Shown here piece by piece: positions 13,980 through 21,806 of a DNA stretch of 29,150 nucleotides. Position numbers and translations under genes: made by a program. Position 1 is the first letter of the stretch; the number at the start of each line of letters is the position of its first letter. The notes under the pieces are model-generated. The model was not told the DNA's origin. It did not search any database and was given only the letters and a program-made list of their open reading frames with translations. This stretch comes from Hydrogenophilales bacterium RIFOXYD1_FULL_62_11 (GTDB taxonomy: Bacteria; Pseudomonadota; Gammaproteobacteria; Burkholderiales; Thiobacillaceae), in NCBI GenBank assembly GCA_001802655.1, contig MGZO01000090.1, positions 34,002 through 63,151 on the forward strand, written 5' to 3'.

Positions 13980-14728
13980 CCTGCCAGCGCCCGCAGCGTG
14001 GGCACGGCCAGCCCGAATGCATCTGCATGGCCGATCGCGCGGGTCAGTCGCGCGGGCGCCGAGCGCCCAGTGCAGCCGTGCTGCGGGTCGCCATCAAAGG
14101 CTTCCAGCATGCCGGCAATCAGCGCGGCGCGGTCATGTTGCCTGTTTGTCAGCGCATCCTGAACATCCATCACTTCGTTCGCCACCAGGCGTGCAAAACT
14201 TTCGTGCTGCGCCCACAGTTCTGCCACTGTGCCGCCGGTTTTGAGCCCGGCAATATTGGTGGTGAGGATGTAGACGTTTTTGCGCACCAGTTCGAACAGC
14301 AGTGCATCGCCCGCAGCGACTTCGCGAGCGGGCAACTCGATGGCGGCCAGCGCGCGTACCAGCAGGCCCGCGCCGGGTCCGGCCACGGGGGAGGCGATCA
14401 GAGGCTTGGCATCGATGCCTTTTTTCTTTTCGAACCACACTGAGATCACAGTGGGGTCGGTGTAGTGGTACTTTTCCCAATCGCGCGGCAACAGTTCGTT
14501 CTGGATCAGTGCGACACGCGGCCGCCAGGCGCCAGGCATGGCGGCCAGAACCATGTGGAGATCGCTCTCGGCGACCGCCACCAGAACCAGTGCGGGATCG
14601 GGGTGCGCGTGTGCGACGGTGAACATGTCGTCGCCACGGTTGACCGGGACGACACTGCATCCGACGCGCAGCAGGCCACCGGCAAATACACGGCCGAGCT
14701 GGCCAAGGCCGATGATGACGACGTTCAT
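13976..14728 (-). CDS. NAD(P)-binding protein of the ketopantoate-reductase/6PGDH-like type
   Basis: The 250-residue protein opens with MNVVIIGLGQLGRVFAGGLL, a Rossmann dinucleotide-binding fold with GLGxLG, and continues with an alternating strand-helix pattern (VLVAVAESDLHMVLAAMP, RVALIQNELLPRDW). The C-terminal half (VYILTTNIAGLKTGGTVAEL and EVMDVQDAL) is helical, as in PanE/6PGDH-like dehydrogenases. The substrate is unknown, and the short GN motifs of true PanE are not clear. The start at 14728 has AAAGG upstream and overlaps the ABC-F stop by four bases (ATGA), so the two are translated together. The longer frame from 15097 lies inside the ABC-F gene and is rejected. Confidence 0.85.
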   Translation of the reverse strand: MNVVIIGLGQLGRVFAGGLLRVGCSVVPVNRGDDMFTVAHAHPDPALVLVAVAESDLHMVLAAMPGAWRPRVALIQNELLPRDWEKYHYTDPTVISVWFEKKKGIDAKPLIASPVAGPGAGLLVRALAAIELPAREVAAGDALLFELVRKNVYILTTNIAGLKTGGTVAELWAQHESFARLVANEVMDVQDALTNRQHDRAALIAGMLEAFDGDPQHGCTGRSAPARLTRAIGHADAFGLAVPTLRALAG

Positions 14729-16317
14729 TCGAGACCTTTTGAATGCAGGTATTCGTCGTAGCCGCCCATATAGAACTCGACGCCTTCGGGCGTGATTTCC
14801 AGAATGCGGGTGGCCAGGCTGCTGACGAACAGGCGGTCGTGCGAGACAAAAATCAGCGTGCCCTTGAACAGGTCGAGCGCGAGGTTGAGCGACTCGATCG
14901 ATTCCATGTCCATGTGGTTGGTCGGTTCGTCCATCAGCAGCACGTTGTGGCGGCCGAGCATCAGCTTGCCGTAGAGCATGCGGCCCTTTTCGCCACCGGA
15001 CAGCACGCGCACCGATTTCTTGACGTCGTCGCCGGAGAACAGCAGGCGCCCGAGAATGCCGCGCAGCACCTGCTCGTCGTCGCCTTGTTGCGTCCACTGG
15101 TGCATCCAGTCGGTGAGGTTGAGGTCGCTGTCGAAATCGCTGACATGGTCTTGCGAGAAGTAGCCGACATTGGCGTTTTCGCTCCAGCGCACCTCGCCGT
15201 ATTGCGGGGTCAGCTCGTTCATCAGCAGCTTCATCAGCGTCGATTTGCCGACGCCGTTGCCGCCGATGACGGCCATTTTTTCGCCAGCCTCGAGCGAAAA
15301 TCCGAGGTTGGTGAACAGCGGCGTGCTGTCGTAGCCAAACTTCAGAGCCTCGACTTCAAGCGCACGGCGATGCAGCACCTTCTCTTGCTCGAAGCGGATA
15401 TAAGGGTTTTGCCGCGAACTGGGCTTGAAGTCCTCGATCTTGATCTTGTCGATCATTTTCATGCGGCTGGTGGCCTGGCGCGCCTTTGACTTGTTGGCCG
15501 AGAAGCGGCGCACGAAGTCCTGCAGCTCGGCGACCTTGTCCTTGGCCTTGGCGTTGGCGCTGGCCTGGCGTTCCTTGACCTGGGTCGAGGCCAGCATGTA
15601 GTCGTCGTAGTTGCCGGGATAGACCTTGATGGTGCCGAAATCGAGGTCGGCCATGTGGGTACAGACCTGGTTCAGAAAGTGCCGGTCGTGCGAGATGACG
15701 ATGATGGTCGCCTTGCTTTCGTTCAGCACCTCTTCCAGCCAGCGGATGGTGTTGATGTCGAGGTTGTTGGTCGGTTCGTCGAGCAGCAGGATGTCGGGAT
15801 TGGAGAACAGCGCCTGCGTCAGCAGCACGCGCAGTTTGAAGCCCGGCGCGATCTGGCTCATGGTGCCGTTGTGCTGCTCGGTGGGAATGCCGACGCCCAG
15901 CAACAGCTGTCCGGCGCGCGCCTCGGCATCGTAGCCGCCCATTTCGCCGAATTTGCTCTCCAGCTCGGCGGCGTGCAGGTAGTCCTCCTCGGTCGCCTCC
16001 GGGTTCATGTAGATGGCGTCCTTTTCCTGCATTACCCGCCACATTTCGGCGTGGCCCTGCAGCACCACGTCGAGCACGCGCTGCTCTTCGTAGCCGAACT
16101 GGTCCTGGCGCAGCCACGCCATGCGCTCGCCGGGGTCGAGCGAGACGTTGCCGGCGGACGGTTCCAGTTCGCCGGCAAGGATTTTCATGAAGGTGGACTT
16201 GCCGCAGCCGTTGGCGCCGATCAGGCCATAACGGTTGCCGTCGCCAAACTTGACGTTGACGTTCTCGAACAGCGGTTTGGCGGCAAATTGCAGGGTGATG
16301 CTGGAAGCGGTAAGCAC
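14725..16317 (-). CDS. ybiT: ABC-F family ATPase (YbiT type)
   Basis: The 530-residue protein has two ABC domains joined by a charged linker and no membrane segments, as in ABC-F proteins that act on the ribosome. The first domain has Walker A GANGCGKS (34-41), a degenerate signature (APGFKLRVLLTQAL) and ILLLDEPTNNLD. The second has GGNGVGKST, LSGGEKGRM and LLMDEPTNHMD. The linker motif RFSANKSKARQATSR and the ending YLHSKGLE match E. coli YbiT closely. The start is put at GTG 16317 because it gives the YbiT length and has AGGAA eight bases upstream; a GTG at 16344 would add nine codons from an inverted repeat. The role in translation is inferred from the family. Confidence 0.93.
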   Translation of the reverse strand: MLTASSITLQFAAKPLFENVNVKFGDGNRYGLIGANGCGKSTFMKILAGELEPSAGNVSLDPGERMAWLRQDQFGYEEQRVLDVVLQGHAEMWRVMQEKDAIYMNPEATEEDYLHAAELESKFGEMGGYDAEARAGQLLLGVGIPTEQHNGTMSQIAPGFKLRVLLTQALFSNPDILLLDEPTNNLDINTIRWLEEVLNESKATIIVISHDRHFLNQVCTHMADLDFGTIKVYPGNYDDYMLASTQVKERQASANAKAKDKVAELQDFVRRFSANKSKARQATSRMKMIDKIKIEDFKPSSRQNPYIRFEQEKVLHRRALEVEALKFGYDSTPLFTNLGFSLEAGEKMAVIGGNGVGKSTLMKLLMNELTPQYGEVRWSENANVGYFSQDHVSDFDSDLNLTDWMHQWTQQGDDEQVLRGILGRLLFSGDDVKKSVRVLSGGEKGRMLYGKLMLGRHNVLLMDEPTNHMDMESIESLNLALDLFKGTLIFVSHDRLFVSSLATRILEITPEGVEFYMGGYDEYLHSKGLE

Positions 16318-16329
16318 GGCGGGGTTCCT

Positions 16330-16360
16330 GGGGCGTGTTAACACTAATTACACGTCCGCG
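16330..16360 (+). repeat. Left terminal inverted repeat of the MITE-like element
   Basis: It pairs with 16563-16593 in reverse orientation; the one mismatch is at 16355 against 16568. It lies 12 bases upstream of the ybiT GTG start, so it may form part of that gene's leader or promoter. Confidence 0.85.
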
Positions 16361-16457
16361 TTGCCGCGAGAAAGCGATGGATGCAAGGCGCGTCGCGCAG
16401 GCAAGGATCTTCCTTGCCAAGTGGCGCAACGCCGCAGACGCGCTTTCTCGCGGCAAC
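16360..16457. repeat. Inner inverted repeat with nested hairpin
   Basis: GTTGCCGCGAGAAAGCG at 16360-16376 is the perfect reverse complement of 16441-16457. Between them, GGCAAGGA (16400-16407) pairs with TCCTTGCC (16411-16418) around a three-base loop. The whole could fold as a long branched hairpin in RNA or DNA. Confidence 0.8.
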
Positions 16458-16471
16458 CCGGAGGGACGGGT

Positions 16472-16556
16472 CGATTCAGGCGCATTCCTTTGTCGCGAAC
16501 CGCTTGCAGTGAACGACACTGCGGCGCGTCTCGCTTCGCGGCCTGCTCCTGAATCG
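16472..16556. repeat. Second inner inverted repeat with hairpin
   Basis: CGATTCAGG (16472-16480) pairs with CCTGAATCG (16548-16556). Inside, GCAGTG (16506-16511) pairs with CACTGC (16517-16522) around AACGA. This gives the element a second branched arm. Confidence 0.7.
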
Positions 16557-16562
16557 GCTCGT

Positions 16563-16593
16563 CGCGGGCGTGTAATTAGTGTTAACACGCCCC
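16563..16593 (-). repeat. Right terminal inverted repeat of the MITE-like element
   Basis: It is the inverted copy of 16330-16360. It ends 76 bases before the stop of the GGDEF-EAL gene; that remaining gap has a GGCGCG/CGCGCC hairpin (16640-16656) but no T-run, so no clear terminator. Confidence 0.85.
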
Positions 16594-16669
16594 TGTGGCG
16601 GGAAAAGCGCGGCATTTTACCATTGCGCCCTGTCGGGCAGGCGCGTGCACCGCGCCCGGGAACGCTTGC

Positions 16670-19450
16670 CTACTCGATCAAACCCTGTAAGGCGGGGTGC
16701 TTGCGGACCGGTTTGTCCAGGTAATAGCCCTGAACCAGGTCCACGCCAAACTGGCGCAGCAGCGCCAGGGTTTTGCCGTCGCCGACGTATTCCGCCACCA
16801 CCGATTTGCCCAGCCCAAGTGCGACGCTGACCATGGCCTGTACAAACACCTGGTTGTCGGGGTCGCTGATCAGATCGCGAATGAACATGCCGTCGATCTT
16901 GATGGTGTCGACTTTCAGGTGCTTGAGATAGGCAAATGAAGCGAAGCCGACGCCGAAATCGTCGAGGCTGATGCCGCAGCCCATTTGCCGCAAGGCTTCG
17001 ATCATGCGCTGCGCATCGTGCAGGTCGGACACTGCGGCGGTTTCCGTGATTTCGACGATCAGGCGACTGGGATTGACGCTGCGGGTGCGCAGGCTTTCGC
17101 TGATGAACTGCGGCAGCGAAGGCTCGGACAGCGAGCGTCCGGACAGATTGACAGCAATGGGAGGGATGCCCGGATTGTTCGCCAGCATCTGCACCACTGT
17201 GCCGATCACCCAGCGGTCGATGTCGAGAATGCGGCCGCTCTTTTCGGCCAGCTGGATGAAATGCGCCGGCATGATGAGCTGGTCCGGGTTGCGCTCGTCC
17301 ACCATGCGGATGAGCGCTTCAAGATGCGACAGGGCGCGGTCGTCGGTACGGTAAACGCCCTGGAAATGGAGCTCGAACAGGTTTTTTTCCAGCGCGTTGC
17401 TGATGCGTTCGCTCCACGACAGGCGGTTACGCATTTCGGTGTCCGCCTCCTGGTCTGCACGGAACACGCGCCAGGTATTTTTACCCGCCTGCTTGGCTTG
17501 ATACATCGCAATGTCGGCACGCGCCACCAGCTCGTCGGCGTCGGCGGCATGCGTCGGGTAATACGCAATGCCGAGACTGGTGGTGACGCGCAGGTTGCGT
17601 CCCTCGAAGCGGAAGGGGATTTGTGCCACGGCGTGGATCACGCGATCGGCCAGCGCTTCAGCTTCGTTGCCTTGCGCGGCAGGCAGCAGAATTGCGAATT
17701 CGTCGCCGCCGAGGCGCGCCAGCACTTCGTTGCGCCGCACCAGCGCGCTGACTTCGCCCGCCACCCGGATCAGCAGGGCATCGCCGGCGCGGTGACCATA
17801 GGTGTCGTTGATGGTCTTGAACTCATCGAGGTCGAAAAACATCACCGCGCACGGCATGAAGTGGCGATCCGTCTCCAGCATGGTGCGGGTCAGTTCCTGC
17901 TGGAAGCGGTGGCGGTTGTACAGCCCGGTCAGCGCGTCACGCTCGGCCAGATACACCAGTTGCTCGGCGGTTTGCCGCTCGCGGGTGATGTCCTCGTATA
18001 CCCACAGGTGGCCGATGAAATGGCCGTCGCGATCGCGTACCGGGTAGTCGAGCTCGGTCACGATGCGGCCATCGCTCATCTCGATTTCGAAGCTGTCCGA
18101 CACCTCACGCGTTTCCAGAACGGCCAGCAAGTGATTCGAAAAATGATCGGGCCGAGACAGTATCGAGGTCGATTTGGCGAGTGCATCGTGCACCGGCAAC
18201 CCGATCAGCTCGATGCTTTCATCGATCATCCAGGTGCGGTTGAAAGCGGGGTTGTGGTACACCACGCGGCCATCGGCTGCGACGAACAGGATGCCCAGAT
18301 TCATCGCGGACAAAAGCGAAACCAGGCGGGCGCGTTCCTGGTCGATTTCATCCAGATATTTGCGCTGCAGCGTTTCTGCCATGCGCAGTTCGCTAAGCGC
18401 ATGGCGCAGGTCGGCTTCGGTCGCCTTGATGTCGTCGATGCTGTGGATGCTGGCGCGCAGTCCCTGATAGATGCTGTTGCCATCGTGGATCGGCTGCCAG
18501 TTCGCCAGCGCCCAGAAATGCCCGCCGTCCTTGCGGCAGATGCGGAAGGTGTAGCCCTGGCCGGCCGAGCCGCGCAGCGACAGGCGCAACTGAAAGTCGG
18601 CGGCGGCGCGGTCATCCGGATGGATGATGTCCGCCGGGAAGTTCGCCAGTGCCATGCATTCGTCAACGCAGTAACCCAGCATGCGTTCGACCGACGGGTT
18701 GACCCATAGCAGTTTGCTGTTGGGCGCCAGCCAGAACTCGATGTCATGGGTGTAGTCAGCGATGGCGTGGAAGCGCGCCTCGTTTTCACGTGCCCGTTCG
18801 ACGTTGCTGCGAACCGAGTCGGCCATGCTGTTGAAGGTGGTGATGAGCTGACCGATTTCATCGCCGCTTTCGCCCGGCAGCTTGATGTTGAGGTCGCCTT
18901 GCGCCATTTGCTTGCTGGCGCGGGTCAGTTGGGTGAAGCGTCGGATCACCCAACTGGACGACAGGGCGAGCAACAGGCCGGTCAGCAGCAGGGCGACCGT
19001 AGCGATGATCAGGCTTTGCTGGACATAGCGGTTACGGGCGTCCTGAATGAAATTTCCCGACAAGACCAGCGTGGCGTCGCCGTAGCGTTGGCCGAACAGC
19101 TCGATCGGAACCTTGTGGCGGAAATCGGCCGGGTTATCGTCTGCGCCGACCTGGTGCACGATGCGATTGCGACTGTCACGCACCTCGATCATTTTCAGTC
19201 CATTGCTGTTGAGCAGGGCTTCGATGATGTCCCGGGTGCTGGCATCGTCCTGTTGCGACAGCGGAGTCTGCAACGCAACGCTCAGGATCCTGGCCATTTC
19301 GGTGACACGCTGTTCACCCAACTGTTGCAGTTCGCGATGGGTGGATTGCACGCCGTTGCCGATCAGGAATGCAAGCATCACGCCTTCTACTGCCAGCGCT
19401 GAAAAGGTCAGTTTGTAGCGTAAGGAGAGTTGCTCCAGCCAGCGCTTCAT
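16670..19450 (-). CDS. Membrane HAMP-PAS-PAS-GGDEF-EAL protein (c-di-GMP signalling)
   Basis: The 926-residue protein has membrane helices at about 14-34 and 146-168 that enclose a periplasmic domain of about 110 residues, then a HAMP domain (169-222), a PAS domain (about 225-345), a coiled linker, a second PAS (about 385-495), GGDEF and EAL. The cyclase motif is intact (GGDEF at 581-585), but the inhibitory site reads RRNE instead of RxxD. The EAL domain keeps EAL (711-713), VNLS, ITET and IKID, yet DDFGTG is DDFGVG and the usual VAEGVET is VAEYVGD. One activity, probably the phosphodiesterase, may therefore be weak. Its start overlaps the stop of the binding-protein gene (ATGA), suggesting that the periplasmic domain is controlled by that protein. 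Confidence 0.94.
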   Translation of the reverse strand: MKRWLEQLSLRYKLTFSALAVEGVMLAFLIGNGVQSTHRELQQLGEQRVTEMARILSVALQTPLSQQDDASTRDIIEALLNSNGLKMIEVRDSRNRIVHQVGADDNPADFRHKVPIELFGQRYGDATLVLSGNFIQDARNRYVQQSLIIATVALLLTGLLLALSSSWVIRRFTQLTRASKQMAQGDLNIKLPGESGDEIGQLITTFNSMADSVRSNVERARENEARFHAIADYTHDIEFWLAPNSKLLWVNPSVERMLGYCVDECMALANFPADIIHPDDRAAADFQLRLSLRGSAGQGYTFRICRKDGGHFWALANWQPIHDGNSIYQGLRASIHSIDDIKATEADLRHALSELRMAETLQRKYLDEIDQERARLVSLLSAMNLGILFVAADGRVVYHNPAFNRTWMIDESIELIGLPVHDALAKSTSILSRPDHFSNHLLAVLETREVSDSFEIEMSDGRIVTELDYPVRDRDGHFIGHLWVYEDITRERQTAEQLVYLAERDALTGLYNRHRFQQELTRTMLETDRHFMPCAVMFFDLDEFKTINDTYGHRAGDALLIRVAGEVSALVRRNEVLARLGGDEFAILLPAAQGNEAEALADRVIHAVAQIPFRFEGRNLRVTTSLGIAYYPTHAADADELVARADIAMYQAKQAGKNTWRVFRADQEADTEMRNRLSWSERISNALEKNLFELHFQGVYRTDDRALSHLEALIRMVDERNPDQLIMPAHFIQLAEKSGRILDIDRWVIGTVVQMLANNPGIPPIAVNLSGRSLSEPSLPQFISESLRTRSVNPSRLIVEITETAAVSDLHDAQRMIEALRQMGCGISLDDFGVGFASFAYLKHLKVDTIKIDGMFIRDLISDPDNQVFVQAMVSVALGLGKSVVAEYVGDGKTLALLRQFGVDLVQGYYLDKPVRKHPALQGLIE

Positions 19451-20382
19451 TGCGAATCCTGCAACATTTTTTGGGTTTGCAGTGCGTAGGGACGGAATGC
19501 ATTCAGTTCGTCGCCATTGAGCGGAGCGAAGCCGCCAAAGCCGCCTTTTTTCAGGAAGACCTGACCTTCTGGCGTGGCAGCAAAGCGTAGCAAGGTGTTA
19601 CGGATGATGAGCACCTCGGCCTCGCTCACCCGCGGGTGGGTGAGGTAGGTCAAGCTGGATAGCGGGGGCGTTTCCAGCAAGACATGTAATTGCTTGCGCA
19701 ACTCGGGGGGAAACAGGGTGTAAGGGCTTTGCCCGACCATTGCCGCGTCTGCACGCCCCTTGATGACCTGCAGGACGGCGTTGATGTGCGTGCCGGCATT
19801 GATGATTCTGTAATCAATGGCAGGTTTGAGACCTTCTTCTGCCAGTTCGGCCTGCAGGGCCAGCACGACCACGGCGAGGGGGTCGGGGATGGCGATGGTG
19901 TGGCCGCGCAGGGTTGCCACGTCACGAGAGGACGACGAGGATTTGACCACCAATAGCCCACGCACCGGTTCGGCATATTTGAGCAGGGGTCGATAGCCTG
20001 CATTCTGGCGCGCGAGCCAGGCAAAGTGGGGAGCGGTGAGCAGCAGGTCGTATTCACCTTGGTGGGTGCGATCGACAAAGGATTTGAAATTGGGTGCGCT
20101 GTAAATTTCGACGCGTCGCCGCAGGGTTTTTTCCAGCGCGTTGGCCAGCGGACGATAGGTTTCGACGATTTGCTTGGCAGTGGTATTGGGAAAGATACCC
20201 AGCACCAGCGGCGACGTGTCGGCTGCCCACGCCGGGCGCAAGGCAAGCAGTCCAAACAGCAGCCAGAGGGCGGACAGAACGACACGGCGCGCCAGCCGGG
20301 TGGGGTAGGTCACCCTGCACTGTGACGCCAGATGGGCGTGCGGGTTGATTCGGGTCATCGCAGGCTCGGGGTGATCCTGCAT
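19447..20382 (-). CDS. PhnD-like periplasmic phosphate/phosphonate-type binding protein
   Basis: The 311-residue protein carries an export signal after a basic N-terminus (hydrophobic core about residues 34-50, ending PAWAAD). The mature part matches the PhnD/TauT-like binding fold: LVLGIFPNTTAKQIVETYRPLANALEKTL, FVDRTHQGEYDLLLTAPHFAWLA, and VIKGRADAAMVGQSPYTLFP. There is no ABC permease or ATPase gene nearby; instead the next gene, overlapping by four bases, is a membrane GGDEF-EAL protein. This favours a sensory rather than a transport role. The ATG at 20382 overlaps the argA stop (TGATG); a second ATG at 20358 would shorten the N-terminus by eight residues. The ligand may be an oxyanion such as phosphite, phosphonate or arsenate, but this is not shown. 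Confidence 0.88.
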   Translation of the reverse strand: MQDHPEPAMTRINPHAHLASQCRVTYPTRLARRVVLSALWLLFGLLALRPAWAADTSPLVLGIFPNTTAKQIVETYRPLANALEKTLRRRVEIYSAPNFKSFVDRTHQGEYDLLLTAPHFAWLARQNAGYRPLLKYAEPVRGLLVVKSSSSSRDVATLRGHTIAIPDPLAVVVLALQAELAEEGLKPAIDYRIINAGTHINAVLQVIKGRADAAMVGQSPYTLFPPELRKQLHVLLETPPLSSLTYLTHPRVSEAEVLIIRNTLLRFAATPEGQVFLKKGGFGGFAPLNGDELNAFRPYALQTQKMLQDSQ

Positions 20383-21746
20383 CAGATGGATTTTTCGAGT
20401 ACTTTTGAGCGGCGTTTGTAGTTGTACAGCGCCTGCTTGCCATGTGGCAGCTGATCGGGGCTGCTGTCGACGAAACCGCGTTCTTCAAACCACTGCTCGG
20501 TACGGGTGGTGAGGACAAACAGCCGTTTGAAGCCGGCTCTTTTACCGCGCCGTTCGGCTTCGGCCAATAACAGGTTGCCAAATCCGCGCCCGCGAAAATC
20601 CTCGGATATCGCCAGGCAGGCGAGTTCGGCGGCCTGTTCTTCGGGAAACGGATAAAGCGCCGCGCAGCCCGCGATGACGCCGTCGGATTCGAGCACCAGA
20701 AAGCGCTCGATTTCCATTTCCAGTCGTTCGCGTGAACGCCGCACCAGAATGCCTTCGCGTTCCAGCGGTTCGATCAGGCCGAGGATGCCGCCGACGTCGT
20801 CGATGGTGGCGGCGCGCAGCGTTTCCAGCGGCGCCGGGGTGATGAGCGTGCCGACGCCTTCGCGGGTGAACAGTTCGGACAGCAGTGCGCCGTCACGATG
20901 GCGGCTGATGAGGTGGGCGCGCTTGACGCCGCTGGTGCAGGCGGTGATGGCGCAGGGCAGGTAGTAGCTGACGTCTTCCGGCAGTTTGCGCGGCTTGTCC
21001 AGCACCTGCCGTGCCTCATTGACGGTGAGAATGTTGTGGATGGTGCGCGCCTTGTCGGGCACGCCTTCGGTGTCCATCAGGAATATCAGTTTGTCGGCGG
21101 CCAGCTCGACCGCCGCCTGGGTGGCGACGTCTTCCAGGCTCAGATTGAAAATTTCGCCGGTGGGCGAATAGCCGATCGGCGACAGCAGCACGATGTCGTG
21201 CTGGTCGAGCCGCCGGCGGATTGCTGCGGCGTCGATCTTGCGCACTTCGCCGGTGTGCAGCAGGTCGACCCCGTCGCGCACGCCGAGCGGCTGCGCGGTG
21301 ACGAAATTACCCGAGGCAACCCGGATGCCGGCGCCGGCCATCGGCGTGTTGGCCAGCCCCAGCGACAGCAGTGCTTCAATTTCGACCCGCACCGTGCCGG
21401 CGGCTTCCTTGACGCAGGCCAGCGCGGCGTCGTCGGTGACGCGCAAGCCTTCGACATAGCGAATCGCGGTGCCGTTTTCGTTCAGTCGCGCTTCCACTTG
21501 TGGCCGCACGCCATGGATCAACACCAGGCGTACGCCCAGACTGTTCAGCAGATTGACGTCGTGCGCCAGCTGGACGAAAGCGCCATCGGCCACGAGTTCG
21601 CCGCCAAAAGCGATCACGAATGTCTTGCCGCGAAAGCCGTGGATATACGGCGCGGCGGAGCGAAACCAGTGAACGAAGTCGGTCGTGTCTTTCAAGGGAG
21701 GAGCCTGAGCAGGTGAGCGTGGCGCCAAGGATACCGAAAAACGCAC
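20382..21746 (-). CDS. argA: Amino-acid N-acetyltransferase (N-acetylglutamate synthase)
   Basis: The 454-residue enzyme makes N-acetylglutamate from glutamate and acetyl-CoA, the first step of arginine synthesis. An amino-acid-kinase-like domain (about 30-290) shows FRGKTFVIAFGGE, RLVLIHGVRPQVE and LLSPIGYSPTGEIFN, and a C-terminal GNAT domain (about 305-445) shows LACLAISEDFRGRGFGNLLL for acetyl-CoA and YNYKRRSK. Comparison with E. coli ArgA suggests that the real start may be TTG at 21695 (LKDTTDFVHWFR); the GTG at 21746 gives about 17 extra residues, and neither has a good ribosome site. The kinase-like domain usually binds arginine for feedback control. The gene lies 60 bases after rsmE and its stop overlaps the next start. 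Confidence 0.94.
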   Translation of the reverse strand: MRFSVSLAPRSPAQAPPLKDTTDFVHWFRSAAPYIHGFRGKTFVIAFGGELVADGAFVQLAHDVNLLNSLGVRLVLIHGVRPQVEARLNENGTAIRYVEGLRVTDDAALACVKEAAGTVRVEIEALLSLGLANTPMAGAGIRVASGNFVTAQPLGVRDGVDLLHTGEVRKIDAAAIRRRLDQHDIVLLSPIGYSPTGEIFNLSLEDVATQAAVELAADKLIFLMDTEGVPDKARTIHNILTVNEARQVLDKPRKLPEDVSYYLPCAITACTSGVKRAHLISRHRDGALLSELFTREGVGTLITPAPLETLRAATIDDVGGILGLIEPLEREGILVRRSRERLEMEIERFLVLESDGVIAGCAALYPFPEEQAAELACLAISEDFRGRGFGNLLLAEAERRGKRAGFKRLFVLTTRTEQWFEERGFVDSSPDQLPHGKQALYNYKRRSKVLEKSI

Positions 21747-21806
21747 ATTAAGTTACAGGCTCAAGCCAATAGGTGAGCGGGTTTCACCATCATTGTGATG
21801 CGGGGA

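Larger units (their letters stand above)
16330..16593. mobile_element. MITE-like palindromic element with 31-bp terminal inverted repeats
   Basis: This 264-base non-coding element fills most of the 352-base gap between ybiT and the GGDEF-EAL gene. Its ends (16330-16360 and 16563-16593) are inverted copies that match at 30 of 31 positions, the outer 25 perfectly. Each end contains the palindrome GTGTTAACAC (16335-16344 and 16579-16588). Inside are nested pairs: a 17-base perfect inverted repeat, a hairpin GGCAAGGA/TCCTTGCC, a nine-base pair CGATTCAGG/CCTGAATCG and a hairpin GCAGTG/CACTGC. No transposase frame is present and no target duplication is obvious. A non-autonomous transposable repeat or a large structured repeat fits best. 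Confidence 0.75.

Noticed and set aside
16335..16724. Short plus-strand frames across the MITE-like element as a possible transposase or toxin gene
   Set aside because: They run through both inverted repeats and into the GGDEF-EAL gene, are Arg/Ala-rich and show no transposase motif or ribosome site.
16985..18709. 574-codon plus-strand frame opposite the GGDEF-EAL gene
   Set aside because: The minus-strand gene has intact GGDEF, EAL, PAS and HAMP motifs; the plus frame has no domain.
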